64,000 nucleotides of DNA from Aromatoleum toluclasticum ATCC 700605 (GTDB lineage Bacteria; Pseudomonadota; Gammaproteobacteria; Burkholderiales; Rhodocyclaceae). How positions within the stretch are numbered: the stretch's first letter is position 1; each line of letters starts with the position of its first letter. The notes under the pieces are model-generated. The model made no database searches. It was not told the origin of the DNA and saw nothing but the letters and a program-made list of their open reading frames with translations. The position numbers were made by a program, and so were the translations under genes. Below, in pieces: positions 23,744 to 32,298 of this stretch. The stretch is from positions 153,113-217,112 of the forward strand of contig NZ_KB899495.1 of NCBI RefSeq assembly GCF_000378245.1, written 5' to 3'.

Positions 23744-24781
23744 TCACTTCCAGCGGTCGGGTCCGGACAGCACCGCCTTGATGCGCCGCGCGACCTCGGC
23801 CTCGTAGTCGAAATCCCAGGTCGCCTGCCACATCGCGTCGACGCGCGGGGTCGCGTCGTCGGCCAGCCCCTGCCGCAGGAACCACTCGTAGGTGTGCACG
23901 TGGCCGGTCCGGAAGTCGTAGCGCGGCTTGAAACCGAGCAGGCGACCGGCCTTCTCGATGCTCAGCGCGCTGTGGAAGAAGCTCCCGAACAGGTGTCCGA
24001 AGGCCGGCTTCGTCAGGTGCGGCAGCAGGTCGTCGGGCACCGGCACGATCTCGGGCGTCGCGCCGGCGATTTCCGCGAGCGTGCGCACGTACTCGTTCAC
24101 CGTCACGGCCTCGCCGGTGATGTTGAAGATCTCGCCGGCCGCCGCGCGCTTGCCGACGCAGCTCGTCATCGCCTCGCACAGGTCGTCGACATGCCCGTAG
24201 GACACGGTCACCAGCCCGCCATGCGGCACGAGGATCGGCCGCCGCTGGCGCAGGCGGATGAACATCGGCGCTTCCATGTCGAAGATGTTGTTGTCCGGGC
24301 CGTAGATCGCCGCCGGGCGGATCACCGTCGCCGGAAAGCCGGTCTTCGCGTGACGCGCGATCAGCAGCCGCTCCATCGCCGCCTTGAAGCCGCCGTAGGT
24401 CTCCGGCCCTTCGATCGAATCGGGGTCCTCCTCGCGCCACGGCATGACGCCGCGGCCCTGCTTGTAGGCCATCACCGAGCTCGTATAGACGTAGCTGCCG
24501 GTGTGGCCGTCGAAGAGATCGATCAGCGTCTGCGCGTCCTCGCCGCCCGAGGCCATGACGAAGCCCGACACGTCGAACACCGCGTCCCAGTCCTTGCCGC
24601 CGAGCGCGGCGCGCATCGAGGCGGCGTTGGTGCGGTCGGCCGCGAGGTGCTTGACCCCGGGCGGCAGCGCCGACGGCGTCTTGCCGCGGTTGAGCACGGT
24701 GACGTCGTGGCCGCCCGCGACCAGCGTCTGCACCATGTGCTTGCCCACGAAAACCGAACCGCCCAGTACCAGTGCCTTCAT
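23744..24781 (-). CDS. NAD-dependent epimerase/dehydratase (extended SDR)
   Basis: A 345-residue extended SDR. The N-terminal loop MKALVLGGSVFVGKHMVQTL is a G-x2-G-x2-G variant, followed by VTVLNRGKTP (Asn-Arg, NADP-like), VYTSSVMAYKQGRG and the catalytic YGGFK (residues near 140). The late region has NITGEAVTVNEYVRTLAEIAG, as in sugar epimerases and 3-beta-hydroxysteroid dehydrogenase relatives. It could oxidise a hydroxyl with isomerisation (3-beta-HSD type) or act on a nucleotide-linked group; the context favours the former. GGAGACGAGACG before ATG supports the start. Confidence 0.82.
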   Translation of the reverse strand: MKALVLGGSVFVGKHMVQTLVAGGHDVTVLNRGKTPSALPPGVKHLAADRTNAASMRAALGGKDWDAVFDVSGFVMASGGEDAQTLIDLFDGHTGSYVYTSSVMAYKQGRGVMPWREEDPDSIEGPETYGGFKAAMERLLIARHAKTGFPATVIRPAAIYGPDNNIFDMEAPMFIRLRQRRPILVPHGGLVTVSYGHVDDLCEAMTSCVGKRAAAGEIFNITGEAVTVNEYVRTLAEIAGATPEIVPVPDDLLPHLTKPAFGHLFGSFFHSALSIEKAGRLLGFKPRYDFRTGHVHTYEWFLRQGLADDATPRVDAMWQATWDFDYEAEVARRIKAVLSGPDRWK

Positions 24782-24849
24782 CGTCTCGTCTCCATTTGTA
24801 TTCTTGTGCCGCGGGGCGGCGCACGCGCCACCCCGCGTTCGCGCTCCGG

Positions 24850-26808
24850 TCAGATCGTGCGGCCGGCGCGGTCGCCTTCGCGGAAGGCTTCCATCGCGGA
24901 GCGCGCTGCGACGACGTCGCCCGCGGTGACGACCTTCCCGTATTTCTTCAGCATCCCCAGCAGCTCGTCGGCGGGCGTCGGCGCGATGCCGGCGACGACG
25001 AAGTCGAACGCCTCCTCGACGACCTCGCCGCTATAGACGTCGCGGTAGGCTGCCTTGCCGTCGCGGATGCCGGTGAAGACGGTGTTCGGGCGCAGCTGGA
25101 CGCCGAGCTTGGGGAACAGGTTCAGGTAGTCGTTGAGGTTCGTGAAGCCCATGTTGGCGCCGAAGTGCAGGAAGGGCGTGACGACCGTGACCGCGCTGCC
25201 GCGCTGGGCGAGGCTCTCGGTGACGAGCGCCGTCTCGTAGTTGGCGCGCATATCGACCACCAGCGAGCGCGTGCCCTTGAGGTCGAACTTCTGGCCGTTG
25301 AAGAGCCCCTGCGCGGCGTCGTCCGACGAGATGACCGGCACCGAGTCGTCGCTCGGCGCGCCCAGCTGCGTGTTCGGCTTCGCGCCGGTCGCCAGCACGA
25401 TCACGTCGGGCGCGAACGCCTTGACGAAGGCCTCGTCGACACGGGTCTGCGTCTGGACCTTCACCTTGAGGATCTGCAGCTCCTGCTCGATCCACGCCGT
25501 CGAGGACAGCAGGTTGGCCGCCGCGCCCATCGTCTCGACCTGGTTGAGCCGCCCGCCCAGGCGCCCCGACGCTTCGGCGAGCGTGACGTCGTGGCCGCGG
25601 CGCGCCGCGATCTCGGCCGCCTTCATGCCGGCCGGCCCGCCGCCGATCACCAGCACCCGCTTCGGCTCGGTCTTGACCGCATCGAGCGCCTTGAAGCGGT
25701 TCTCCTCGTTGACTTCGGGATTGTGGAAGCAGCTGATGTTGAAGTAGATCGCGCGGTCGATGCAGCCCTGCTGCGCCCCGGTACAGGTGCGGATGCGGTG
25801 CGCCTGGCCGGCCTCGAGCTTCTTGACGATGTCGGGATCGGCGATCTGGGCGCGCGTCATGCCGACGAGGTCGCAGTCGCCGGCCTGCAGCGCCTGTTCG
25901 GCCAGGTCGGTGGTGGGGATCTTGCCGACGCCAATGACCGGCACGCGCCCGCCGATCGCTTCCTTGAGGCCGCGCGTGAGCGGCAGGAATTCGCCGAACG
26001 GGTGGCGGTAGGAGCCGATGGCGCGGGCGTAATGCACGCCGCCGGCGCCCTCGGAATGGTTCAGGTAATCGAACAGCCCCGTGCCGACCAGCTCCGAGGC
26101 GACCTTGCACAGCCCCTCATGGCCGAGGCCGCCGTCTTCCGGCCGGATGAAGTCGTCCGACGACAGACGGAAACCCATCACGGCCTTCGATCCGATCGCA
26201 TTGCGCACCCGCTTCGCCAACGTCTTGGCGAAATACATCGGCTCGCCCCACTTGTCGGTGCGCTTGTTGCCCCACGGGCTGAACGACTGCTGGATCAGGT
26301 AGCCGTGCGTGCCATGCAGCTCGACGCCGTCGATGCCGCTCTCGACGGCCACCACCGCGGTGCGCACGAACGAGTCGATGACCTCCTCGATCTCGTCGTC
26401 GCTCATCTTGTGCGAACCTTCGCCCTCCGACGAAGGCTGGCCGGAGAAGCCCCACAGCGGCTGGAAGTCCGCACGGCAGTCGGACTTGCCCGTCACGCCG
26501 TAGTGGAACAACTGCGAGATGCACTTCGTGCCGTGCCGGTGCAGGCGAGTGGAGATCTGCGCGAACTTCTTGCGGATGTCCTTTTCCTCGTAGAGGAAGT
26601 GGAACAGGTTGGGCGAAGTTTCGTGAACGTGCATCGCCGTGAAGATGATCAGGCCGGTGCCGCCTTCGGCACGCCGCTCCTGGTAAGCCATGTAGCCCTC
26701 GCCGCTCGAGCCGGGCTGGAAAAAACTCACGTCCGCAGCGTGCGCCGTCGACACGACGCGGTTCTTCAGTTCGATCGACCCCAGTTGCAAGGGACTCAGG
26801 ATTTTCAC
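24850..26808 (-). CDS. OYE-family FMN/FAD oxidoreductase (2,4-dienoyl-CoA reductase / BaiCD type) lacking one Fe-S cysteine
   Basis: A 652-residue protein: an N-terminal FMN TIM barrel (1-335), a linker that normally holds a 4Fe-4S cluster, and an FAD/NAD(P)H domain starting with KRVLVIGGGPAGMKAAEIAA near 381. The barrel has the active segment ELHGTHGYLIQQSFSPWGNK with the proton-donor Tyr170. The cluster motif, usually C-x2-C-x3-C-x11-C, reads TCTGAQQGCI ... SCFHNPEV: Cys342, Cys349 and Cys360 are present but the second ligand is Ala345. Relatives reduce enoyl or dienoyl bonds of CoA esters or 3-oxo-delta-4 steroids. The start is GTG with GGAGGAGTGAAAC. It is second in its operon, behind an NTF2-fold protein. 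Confidence 0.9.
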   Translation of the reverse strand: MKILSPLQLGSIELKNRVVSTAHAADVSFFQPGSSGEGYMAYQERRAEGGTGLIIFTAMHVHETSPNLFHFLYEEKDIRKKFAQISTRLHRHGTKCISQLFHYGVTGKSDCRADFQPLWGFSGQPSSEGEGSHKMSDDEIEEVIDSFVRTAVVAVESGIDGVELHGTHGYLIQQSFSPWGNKRTDKWGEPMYFAKTLAKRVRNAIGSKAVMGFRLSSDDFIRPEDGGLGHEGLCKVASELVGTGLFDYLNHSEGAGGVHYARAIGSYRHPFGEFLPLTRGLKEAIGGRVPVIGVGKIPTTDLAEQALQAGDCDLVGMTRAQIADPDIVKKLEAGQAHRIRTCTGAQQGCIDRAIYFNISCFHNPEVNEENRFKALDAVKTEPKRVLVIGGGPAGMKAAEIAARRGHDVTLAEASGRLGGRLNQVETMGAAANLLSSTAWIEQELQILKVKVQTQTRVDEAFVKAFAPDVIVLATGAKPNTQLGAPSDDSVPVISSDDAAQGLFNGQKFDLKGTRSLVVDMRANYETALVTESLAQRGSAVTVVTPFLHFGANMGFTNLNDYLNLFPKLGVQLRPNTVFTGIRDGKAAYRDVYSGEVVEEAFDFVVAGIAPTPADELLGMLKKYGKVVTAGDVVAARSAMEAFREGDRAGRTI

Positions 26809-26965
26809 GTTTCACTCCTCCGTTTCGCTTCCTGCGGGTCGTCATGGCCCGCGGGGGATGGGCTCTGCCTCTCTGTTGCGGTTGCCTTTTCTTGTGTTCC
26901 CTGCCGGCGACCCGGCCTCCCGCCGCCGCGAACCAACGCACCGTGCTTGGCCCGCGCGAACCCGC

Positions 26966-26987
26966 CCGCAGGCCTCACGGCCTGCGG
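26966..26987. other. Perfect 9-bp stem-loop between NTF2-fold gene and OYE gene
   Basis: CCGCAGGCC and GGCCTGCGG flank the loop TCAC. It lies in the 248-base gap between the gene ending at 27057 and the GTG at 26808. There is no T-run on either side, so it is not a standard intrinsic terminator; it may protect or separate the upstream message. The rest of the gap shows nothing I can name. Confidence 0.5.
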
Positions 26988-27056
26988 CGATCAAGGGGAA
27001 CGAAACGGGGAAACAGGCGCGCCGACGGCGGCCGAAGCGAAGGCCGCGGCCGGCTT

Positions 27057-27584
27057 TCAGCCGAGCAGCGCCCAGGACGGGTCGCCCTTGCCGTACTGGC
27101 CGCGCTTGGTGATCTCGCCGATGAGGCGCTTCTCCTCGACCATCGCGCTGACGGGCTGGTTGATGTCCCAGTCGAAAACGAAAGTGCGACGGGCGATCTT
27201 CCACACGCCGCCGCTGCGCCGGTATTCGTCGAGGTAGCGTCCGCCGATCAACTGGTCGAGGCGCTCGCCGTCGAGCTTCACGGTGCTCGCCGCGAACACG
27301 TACACCTCGCCGCGGGCGCTGTCGCCATCGAGGCGGAAGTGATGATTGGTGACGGTATGAAAGCTGCGCTCGCGCAGCTCGCTGGGAGTCGTCACGATGC
27401 GCACGAATTCGCTCGCCGGGCCCTGGAAGCCGCCGCAATCGACCTGCGCGTCGGCGGTCCATACCGAGCCGAACAGGTCCGCGTCGCCCCGGTCCGCGCC
27501 GCGGCAGTAGGTGACGCTCAGTTCGTATAGCGCCTGCTTCGATGCCAGCTCGTCGAGCAGGCGGTTGGCCGAATCCACGTTCAT
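27057..27584 (-). CDS. NTF2-fold (BaiE-type) dehydratase or isomerase candidate, first gene of operon
   Basis: A 175-residue NTF2-fold protein starting MNVDSANRLLDELASKQALY after GGAGACAGCA. The active-site pattern is LSVTYCRGADRGDADLF: Tyr and Asp five apart, as in bile-acid dehydratase BaiE, with histidines following in FHTVTNHHFRLDGD, and GGRYLDEYRRSGGVWKI as the central strand. It is a paralogue of the protein at 18437-18991, and both end the same family way (FDWDINQP versus LDWNRVEP). It may eliminate water from a beta-hydroxy-keto or hydroxy-enone intermediate, which would supply the conjugated alkene for the OYE reductase encoded next. Confidence 0.75.
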   Translation of the reverse strand: MNVDSANRLLDELASKQALYELSVTYCRGADRGDADLFGSVWTADAQVDCGGFQGPASEFVRIVTTPSELRERSFHTVTNHHFRLDGDSARGEVYVFAASTVKLDGERLDQLIGGRYLDEYRRSGGVWKIARRTFVFDWDINQPVSAMVEEKRLIGEITKRGQYGKGDPSWALLG

Positions 27585-27682
27585 TGCTGTCTCCATCCCT
27601 GGTGTTGTCGTTGCAACCCGTCCGGCGTCATCGTGCCGCGTCACCGGCGTTACCGGCTGCCATGCGGCTGTTCCTTCCGGGC

Positions 27683-27718
27683 AAGTTACGCCCGCATAAC
27701 AAACAAGTCAACTTGTTT
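27683..27718 (-). promoter_or_regulatory. Promoter with operator over the -35 element (27584-18437 operon)
   Basis: On the minus strand TTGACT (27706-27711) and TAACTT (27683-27688) are 17 bases apart. The -35 lies inside the perfect 8+8 inverted repeat AAACAAGTCAACTTGTTT (27701-27718). About 92 bases of leader follow before the first gene. A near-identical arrangement occurs at 33321-33356. A protein on the repeat would exclude RNA polymerase. Confidence 0.7.
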
Positions 27719-27782
27719 TTTTCTATCCTGTGAAACGCCCGCGGATGCCTGTCTGCAGCCGCATTGCGGGCCTCGTCCCGCC

Positions 27783-28922
27783 TCACCGCAGCTCGTCCGA
27801 AAAGCCCGGATACGGCCCCGAGACGACGCATTCGAGGTGGCCGATACCGATCTCGGCGGGGTTGTCGCGGTTGGTGAAGCGGCCGAAATTCTCCGCCCAC
27901 GCATCGGCACGCGCCTTCACCCGCCCGGCCGGATCGACCAGCCGCCCCGGCTGCGAGACGTCCCACACCTCGCCCTCGTGATGGTCGTCGCCACGGTAGA
28001 TGCCGCGCCCGAGGTGGTCGTCGAAGCCCTGCCAGTAACCGCCCCCTTCGAGGTACACCGGATCGGTGATGACTTCGGCGAGAAAGCGCTCCCACACCCC
28101 GTCGGGCCGCTGCAGCGACACCGTGCCACGCCGCAGCCGCCGTGTTCCCGGCGCGAAGTCGAGTTCATGCTCCACGTTGACATAGGCGAACGGTTCGCGC
28201 GCGTCGCCGCGGGGATACAGACACACCGCCTCGAACATCGTCAACACTCCGGCCGCGCTGCGGTGAAACTGCCAGAAGACGCTGCGGTCCGGAAAGCGGA
28301 TCCACACCCACTGGCGCAGCCCGATCGGTGCCGACGGCCGCCCCGGCGCAGCGTGCGCCAGCACGGGACCTCCGGTGGCGCCCAGCCCCCAGGAGTGGTC
28401 GCGCACGCCGGTCCAGCGCGTGGCGTCGACTTCGTGGCGCTCGCCGCCGACCTCCAGCCACCCCGTTACCGTGCACACCTGCGCGTAGTTGCTGCGCTCG
28501 CCGACCAGCCGGCCGCCGGACCACTGGCGCACGTATTCTTCGTTGTAAGGTTCGGTGACGCCTTCCCACACGAGGTCGTAGCGGATCCCGTACGGATTGT
28601 CGCCGGCGCGAATGCGCAGCCGCCGCAGCCCCTCGACGATCACCACCGCCATCGCGCCGCAGTCGAGATCGTCGATGCGCGGCCGCAGCCGGCGCGAAAA
28701 GCGCATGTTGTGCTGCCGCCCGCCCGATGCCACGCAGGTGAACGCGTCCATGACGTCGTTGTTGGCGTAGAGGCGCAGCCCGGAAAAGAAACCGACGCGC
28801 CCCGCGGCGTCGCCGAGCGCGAAGTAGTAGCCGTCGTTCCAGTGCGGCGAGCTGGTGCCGACGCTGTCGAAGGTCAGCCCCAGCTGGTGCCGCGGATATT
28901 CGTCCAGTTTCGTCAGTTTCAC
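27783..28922 (-). CDS. Conserved protein of unknown function with RDHSWG motif (CrtC/AttH-like barrel candidate)
   Basis: A 379-residue protein I cannot name firmly. I use GTG 28920-28922, which gives MKLTKLDEYPRHQLGLTFDS, matching the beginning of its neighbour (RLTEMDEWPRHQTLDTFDVV). It is rich in beta-strands and carries TGVRDHSWGLGATGG, a motif seen in lipocalin-like CrtC/AttH-type proteins (carotenoid hydratase relatives) that bind or modify hydrophobic isoprenoids. There is no signal peptide, membrane helix or Cys cluster. It is a diverged tandem paralogue of the next gene, which has the same layout and the late GGGYWQGFDDHLGRGIYRG segment. Binding or hydrating a hydrophobic pathway intermediate is a guess from the motif. 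Confidence 0.6.
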   Translation of the reverse strand: MKLTKLDEYPRHQLGLTFDSVGTSSPHWNDGYYFALGDAAGRVGFFSGLRLYANNDVMDAFTCVASGGRQHNMRFSRRLRPRIDDLDCGAMAVVIVEGLRRLRIRAGDNPYGIRYDLVWEGVTEPYNEEYVRQWSGGRLVGERSNYAQVCTVTGWLEVGGERHEVDATRWTGVRDHSWGLGATGGPVLAHAAPGRPSAPIGLRQWVWIRFPDRSVFWQFHRSAAGVLTMFEAVCLYPRGDAREPFAYVNVEHELDFAPGTRRLRRGTVSLQRPDGVWERFLAEVITDPVYLEGGGYWQGFDDHLGRGIYRGDDHHEGEVWDVSQPGRLVDPAGRVKARADAWAENFGRFTNRDNPAEIGIGHLECVVSGPYPGFSDELR

Positions 28923-28960
28923 GGCGAATGCCCTATCTAAGGGGTGGGGACGGCGGCGCG

Positions 28961-30178
28961 TCAGGGATTCGTGATGCCGTCGAATTCGCCGATGATCGCC
29001 GCCTCCAGCATCCCCAGCCCGACCTCGCCGGGAGCGTCGAGATTGGTGAAGCGCGCGAACTGCTCGGCGTATTCCGCTCCCGGCGGCGCGGGAACCTCGT
29101 TCCCCTGCAGGTCGAACACCCGCACCGGATGCGAGACGTCCCACACTTCGCCTTCGAGCACGTCCTCACCGCGATACACGCCGCGCCCGAGCTTGTCGTT
29201 CCAGCCGCCCCAATAACCGCCGCCCTGCATGTACACCGGCTTGCTCAGCACGTCGATGCGGAAACGGTCGGCGCCGCCGTCCGGCCGGACGAGATCGACA
29301 CGCCCGCTCTCCAGGCGCGGGAAGCAGCCCTGCCAGGTATGCTCGCCGATGCGCACGTCGCGGTAGGCCCAGCCCTCGCGGCCGGACTCGTACGGGTAAT
29401 CGACGCGGCTGTGGATCGTGCTGGCGTCCTGGAAACCGGTGCCCGATGCCGAGTAGCTGCCGTCCTGGTTGCGTTTGAAGCCGTAAAACAGCGACCGTTC
29501 GGGGAAGCGCACCAGCGCCCAATGGCGCATGCCGGCCGAGCCCCACAGCGACTGGCTGCCCGCCGCCAGCGGCGGTGCTGCGTAGCGGTTGGGCTTCTCG
29601 CCTTCGCCGGTGTGGCCCATGCCCCACGAATGGTCGCGCGCACCGACCCAGCCGTCCTGCGGACCGAACGTCCACGAACGGTCGCCGATGCGCACCGTGC
29701 CGGAGACGTAGCCGAGCTGCACGTAGTTGGAACGCGCGCTGACCAGCCTGCCGTCGGCGAAATGCTGCACCGCCGGCGCCTCGTAGTACGGCGGCGCCGC
29801 GCTCTCCCAGCGGATGTCGAAAGCGATGCCGTGGCGGTTTTCCTCGCAGCCGAACTCGATCGTGCGCAGGCCGCGCACGATGCGCTGCCAGAACGGCCCG
29901 ACGCGGACGTCGTCGATCGCCGGGCGCAGGCGGCGGCTCGCGCGCAGGTTGTGCTGCCGCCCGTCGCCGGTGCTGGCGATCACGTAGGCGTCCATCACGT
30001 TGGTGTTGTGATAGAGCCGGATCGCGGTGATGAGGTTGACCTCGCCTTTCGGGTCACCGATGCAGAACCAGTAGCCGTCGCTCCAGCCGGGGCTGGGGTT
30101 GGCCACCACGTCGAAGGTGTCCAGCGTCTGGTGGCGCGGCCACTCGTCCATCTCGGTCAGCCTGCACTGTCTGCTCAT
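28961..30178 (-). CDS. Conserved protein of unknown function, paralogue of 27783-28922
   Basis: A 405-residue protein starting MSRQCRLTEMDEWPRHQTLD, with AGGAGACGCTGC before ATG. It shares with its downstream neighbour the N-terminal block (GWSDGYWFCIGD versus HWNDGYYFALGD), GARDHSWGMGHTGEG (versus GVRDHSWGLGATGG), the RFPERSLFYGFKRN-type strand and GGGYWGGWNDKLGRGVYRGE near the C-terminus. The pair may form a heterodimer. Predicted all-beta and cytoplasmic. The gap between the two is 38 bases. No catalytic motif I can identify; a CrtC/AttH-like hydratase or lipid-binding role is only suggested by RDHSWG. Confidence 0.6.
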   Translation of the reverse strand: MSRQCRLTEMDEWPRHQTLDTFDVVANPSPGWSDGYWFCIGDPKGEVNLITAIRLYHNTNVMDAYVIASTGDGRQHNLRASRRLRPAIDDVRVGPFWQRIVRGLRTIEFGCEENRHGIAFDIRWESAAPPYYEAPAVQHFADGRLVSARSNYVQLGYVSGTVRIGDRSWTFGPQDGWVGARDHSWGMGHTGEGEKPNRYAAPPLAAGSQSLWGSAGMRHWALVRFPERSLFYGFKRNQDGSYSASGTGFQDASTIHSRVDYPYESGREGWAYRDVRIGEHTWQGCFPRLESGRVDLVRPDGGADRFRIDVLSKPVYMQGGGYWGGWNDKLGRGVYRGEDVLEGEVWDVSHPVRVFDLQGNEVPAPPGAEYAEQFARFTNLDAPGEVGLGMLEAAIIGEFDGITNP

Positions 30179-30263
30179 GCAGCGTCTCCTGCGAATATAG
30201 ATAGGGGCCGGCGCCCGCCGCCCGGCCACGATGCCGGACCAGGCGCCGGCCCCGCCGCGGCGC

Positions 30264-31229
30264 TCAGCCTTCGAGCACCGTCTCGCAGAGCTTCTTGACG
30301 ACGTCCAGATGCACCGCGGTGGCGATTGCCAGCAGGTTCGGCGCCGGATTGACGCCGTCGACGTAGAGCTTGTGCGAGGTCTGGTCGAGGCACACCCCTT
30401 TCAGGATGTTCACCGCCTTCCAGAAGTGCAGGCGGCTGCGGTCGAGCGGCTTGCCGATGGTGCGCTCGATGCGCGCGATCCAGTCTTCCTCGGGCAGGTA
30501 CGGCGCGCCGCGCATCCAGATCACGTAAGCCCAGTCGTCGTATGGATCGCCCAGCGCGGTGAACTCCCAGTCGTTGAGGATCGCGATGCGCCCGTCGTGG
30601 TGCATATAGTTGCCCGGCCCGGGGTCGCCGTGCACGAGGGTGATTTCCTCGGCCGCCACCGCGTTGTTGCGCAGCCACTGCACGCACTCGGCCACGAGCG
30701 GCGACGGCTCGCCGACCACGTGGGCGCAATACACGCCGTACAAGTGGTCGACCGCGCGGCGCGCCGGCGCGGCCAGGGACTCCGGACGCTCCAGGTGGTC
30801 GAAGTTCGCCGTCTTGTAGTCGACGCGATGCAGCTTGTGCAGCAACTGCAGGTACTCGTCGACGACCTCCTCGGAGAACACGCTCGATCCGGGCACGAAA
30901 TCCATCGTGAAGAAGGGCTGCCCGAGGACGTCGTTGGTGGTCTCGTAGGACAGCACCTTCGCCACGGGGAAGTCGACCTTGTGCAGGGCGCGCATCGTCG
31001 CGACCTCGTTGCGGCTGTCGGAGCCGAGGTGTCCCCACTGCTCGATGCGCGCGACGACCTTCTTCTCGACCGGCCCTTCCTCACCCTCGTAGGCGACGTC
31101 GAGGATGTACATCGCCCGCGACTGCCCCATGGTGATGCGCTTCTCGCCGCACAGCCTGAGCTCGCCCTTCGCCTTCAGGGTCCGGGCGAGATAGGCCTTC
31201 AGTTCCTTTTCGCGTTTCTTCAGGCTCAT
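30264..31229 (-). CDS. Aminoglycoside-phosphotransferase-fold kinase
   Basis: A 321-residue APH/choline-kinase-fold protein. The catalytic loop is LVHGDPGPGNYM (HxDxxxxN pattern) and the metal-binding segment ILNDWEFTALGDPYDDWAY replaces the DFG of kinases. The N-lobe has GQSRAMYILDVAY and the lysine-bearing strand VEKKVVARIEQW. Such proteins phosphorylate hydroxyl groups of small molecules; human ACAD10/11 carry this domain and phosphorylate 4-hydroxyacyl-CoAs. A separate paralogue is at 57408-58418. It starts inside the stop of the small upstream gene (ATGA overlap), so both proteins are probably made together. Confidence 0.85.
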   Translation of the reverse strand: MSLKKREKELKAYLARTLKAKGELRLCGEKRITMGQSRAMYILDVAYEGEEGPVEKKVVARIEQWGHLGSDSRNEVATMRALHKVDFPVAKVLSYETTNDVLGQPFFTMDFVPGSSVFSEEVVDEYLQLLHKLHRVDYKTANFDHLERPESLAAPARRAVDHLYGVYCAHVVGEPSPLVAECVQWLRNNAVAAEEITLVHGDPGPGNYMHHDGRIAILNDWEFTALGDPYDDWAYVIWMRGAPYLPEEDWIARIERTIGKPLDRSRLHFWKAVNILKGVCLDQTSHKLYVDGVNPAPNLLAIATAVHLDVVKKLCETVLEG

Positions 31230-31669
31230 ATCTCACCCGCCATGCCACGTACAAATGCACCCATCATCGGCGCGGCGGCGCCGATTTCCTCGTCGAGCTG
31301 CGCGTACAGTTCGGCGCGCAGGGTCTTCTGGATCGCCGCGGCGGTGTCGCCGGGGTTGTTCTGCCCCCACACCAGCATCTGCGACGCCGCCACGAACGGC
31401 GACTTCTCGGCGAACGCGGCGAGCAGGTCCTTGTCGCCGCGCTTGTCGACGACCGCTTGCAGGCTCGCCACCTTGGCCGCCAGCGCGCTGCGGTGTTCGG
31501 CGCCGCGGTCGCGGCCAAGGCCGCCCAGCGCGTATTCGAGGGCGCCGATCAGCAGGCTGGCGTTGAAGCGCGCCCATTCGTCCTCGGCCAGCGGCGCGAC
31601 CACCTCGCGCAGGGTGACGATGCTGTTTTGAATGATCACCCGGGGGTCGGGTGGGACAGGTAAGGTCAT
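31226..31669 (-). CDS. Small helical partner of the APH kinase (DUF6285-like)
   Basis: A 147-residue, almost entirely helical protein starting MTLPVPPDPRVIIQNSIVTL. No catalytic motif is visible; helices include EDEWARFNASLLIGALEYAL and KDLLAAFAEKSPFVAASQML. It overlaps the kinase gene by four bases. The same two-gene arrangement of an APH kinase with a small helical protein of about 135-150 residues occurs again at 57004/57408, although gene order is reversed there. It is probably an accessory or regulatory subunit of the kinase. The family name is my best guess. Confidence 0.55.
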   Translation of the reverse strand: MTLPVPPDPRVIIQNSIVTLREVVAPLAEDEWARFNASLLIGALEYALGGLGRDRGAEHRSALAAKVASLQAVVDKRGDKDLLAAFAEKSPFVAASQMLVWGQNNPGDTAAAIQKTLRAELYAQLDEEIGAAAPMMGAFVRGMAGEI

Positions 31670-31725
31670 GTTCCGGTACTCCGCGACATGCGTTGGATTC
31701 GTGTGTGAGCGGCGGCCGATGCCGG

Positions 31726-32217
31726 TCAGGCGCCGGTGATGGCGCCCCGTTCGGGACGGGTCATCTTGCGGCGGCGGGCGAAGTGCGCTTCCCAGTCGTC
31801 GCAGATGCCCTGCGGGCCGGACCAGTAATCGATTTCGAGGCACACCTTGCCGTCGCGGAACTCCAGCCGCGACATGCCTTCGCCGCAATGCCAGCGCCCG
31901 CGGTTTTCCGGCCCCTTGCTGTCGTCGGTGATCTGCAGGTACATCATCCACGACAGCGCCATGCCGTTATCGCCATTGACATAGACCTCTTCCGGCACCA
32001 CGCGCAGCTTGCCCGCGGCCCAGCCCCAGAAGTCCATCACCTGCTTGTGGCCGCGCATCGGCTCGGCGTGTCCCGCCAGCTCGCCCGAATGCGACAGCGT
32101 GTCGCGCATGACGAAATCCTCGGTGACGAAGGGCACGAACGAGTCCGGCGTACTGCCGCACCAACCTTCGAGGAAAAGCCGCTTGCCAATCTCGATTTCC
32201 GCCTCGGTAACCGCCAT
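31726..32217 (-). CDS. NTF2-fold SnoaL-like protein
   Basis: A 163-residue NTF2-fold protein. ATG 32215-32217 is favoured by GGAG six bases upstream; a GTG one codon earlier exists. Segments EAEIEIGKRLFLEGWCGSTP, FVTEDFVMRDTLSHSG, KQVMDFWGWAAGKLRVVPEE and GEGMSRLEFRDGKVCLEIDY fit the SnoaL family. It lacks the Tyr-x4-Asp pair found in the BaiE-like proteins here. It is paralogous to 23278-23694. Possible roles are isomerase, cyclase or non-catalytic binding protein. It lies between an SDR (81 bases) and the kinase pair (56 bases) in the 33108-27783 operon. Confidence 0.7.
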   Translation of the reverse strand: MAVTEAEIEIGKRLFLEGWCGSTPDSFVPFVTEDFVMRDTLSHSGELAGHAEPMRGHKQVMDFWGWAAGKLRVVPEEVYVNGDNGMALSWMMYLQITDDSKGPENRGRWHCGEGMSRLEFRDGKVCLEIDYWSGPQGICDDWEAHFARRRKMTRPERGAITGA

Positions 32218-32298
32218 CACACACTCCGTTCAGTAGTCATTAGAAAGTGCGGCGGTCCGCCACGCGACGCGGCGGACCGCCCCCGCTGCAGGCAAGCC

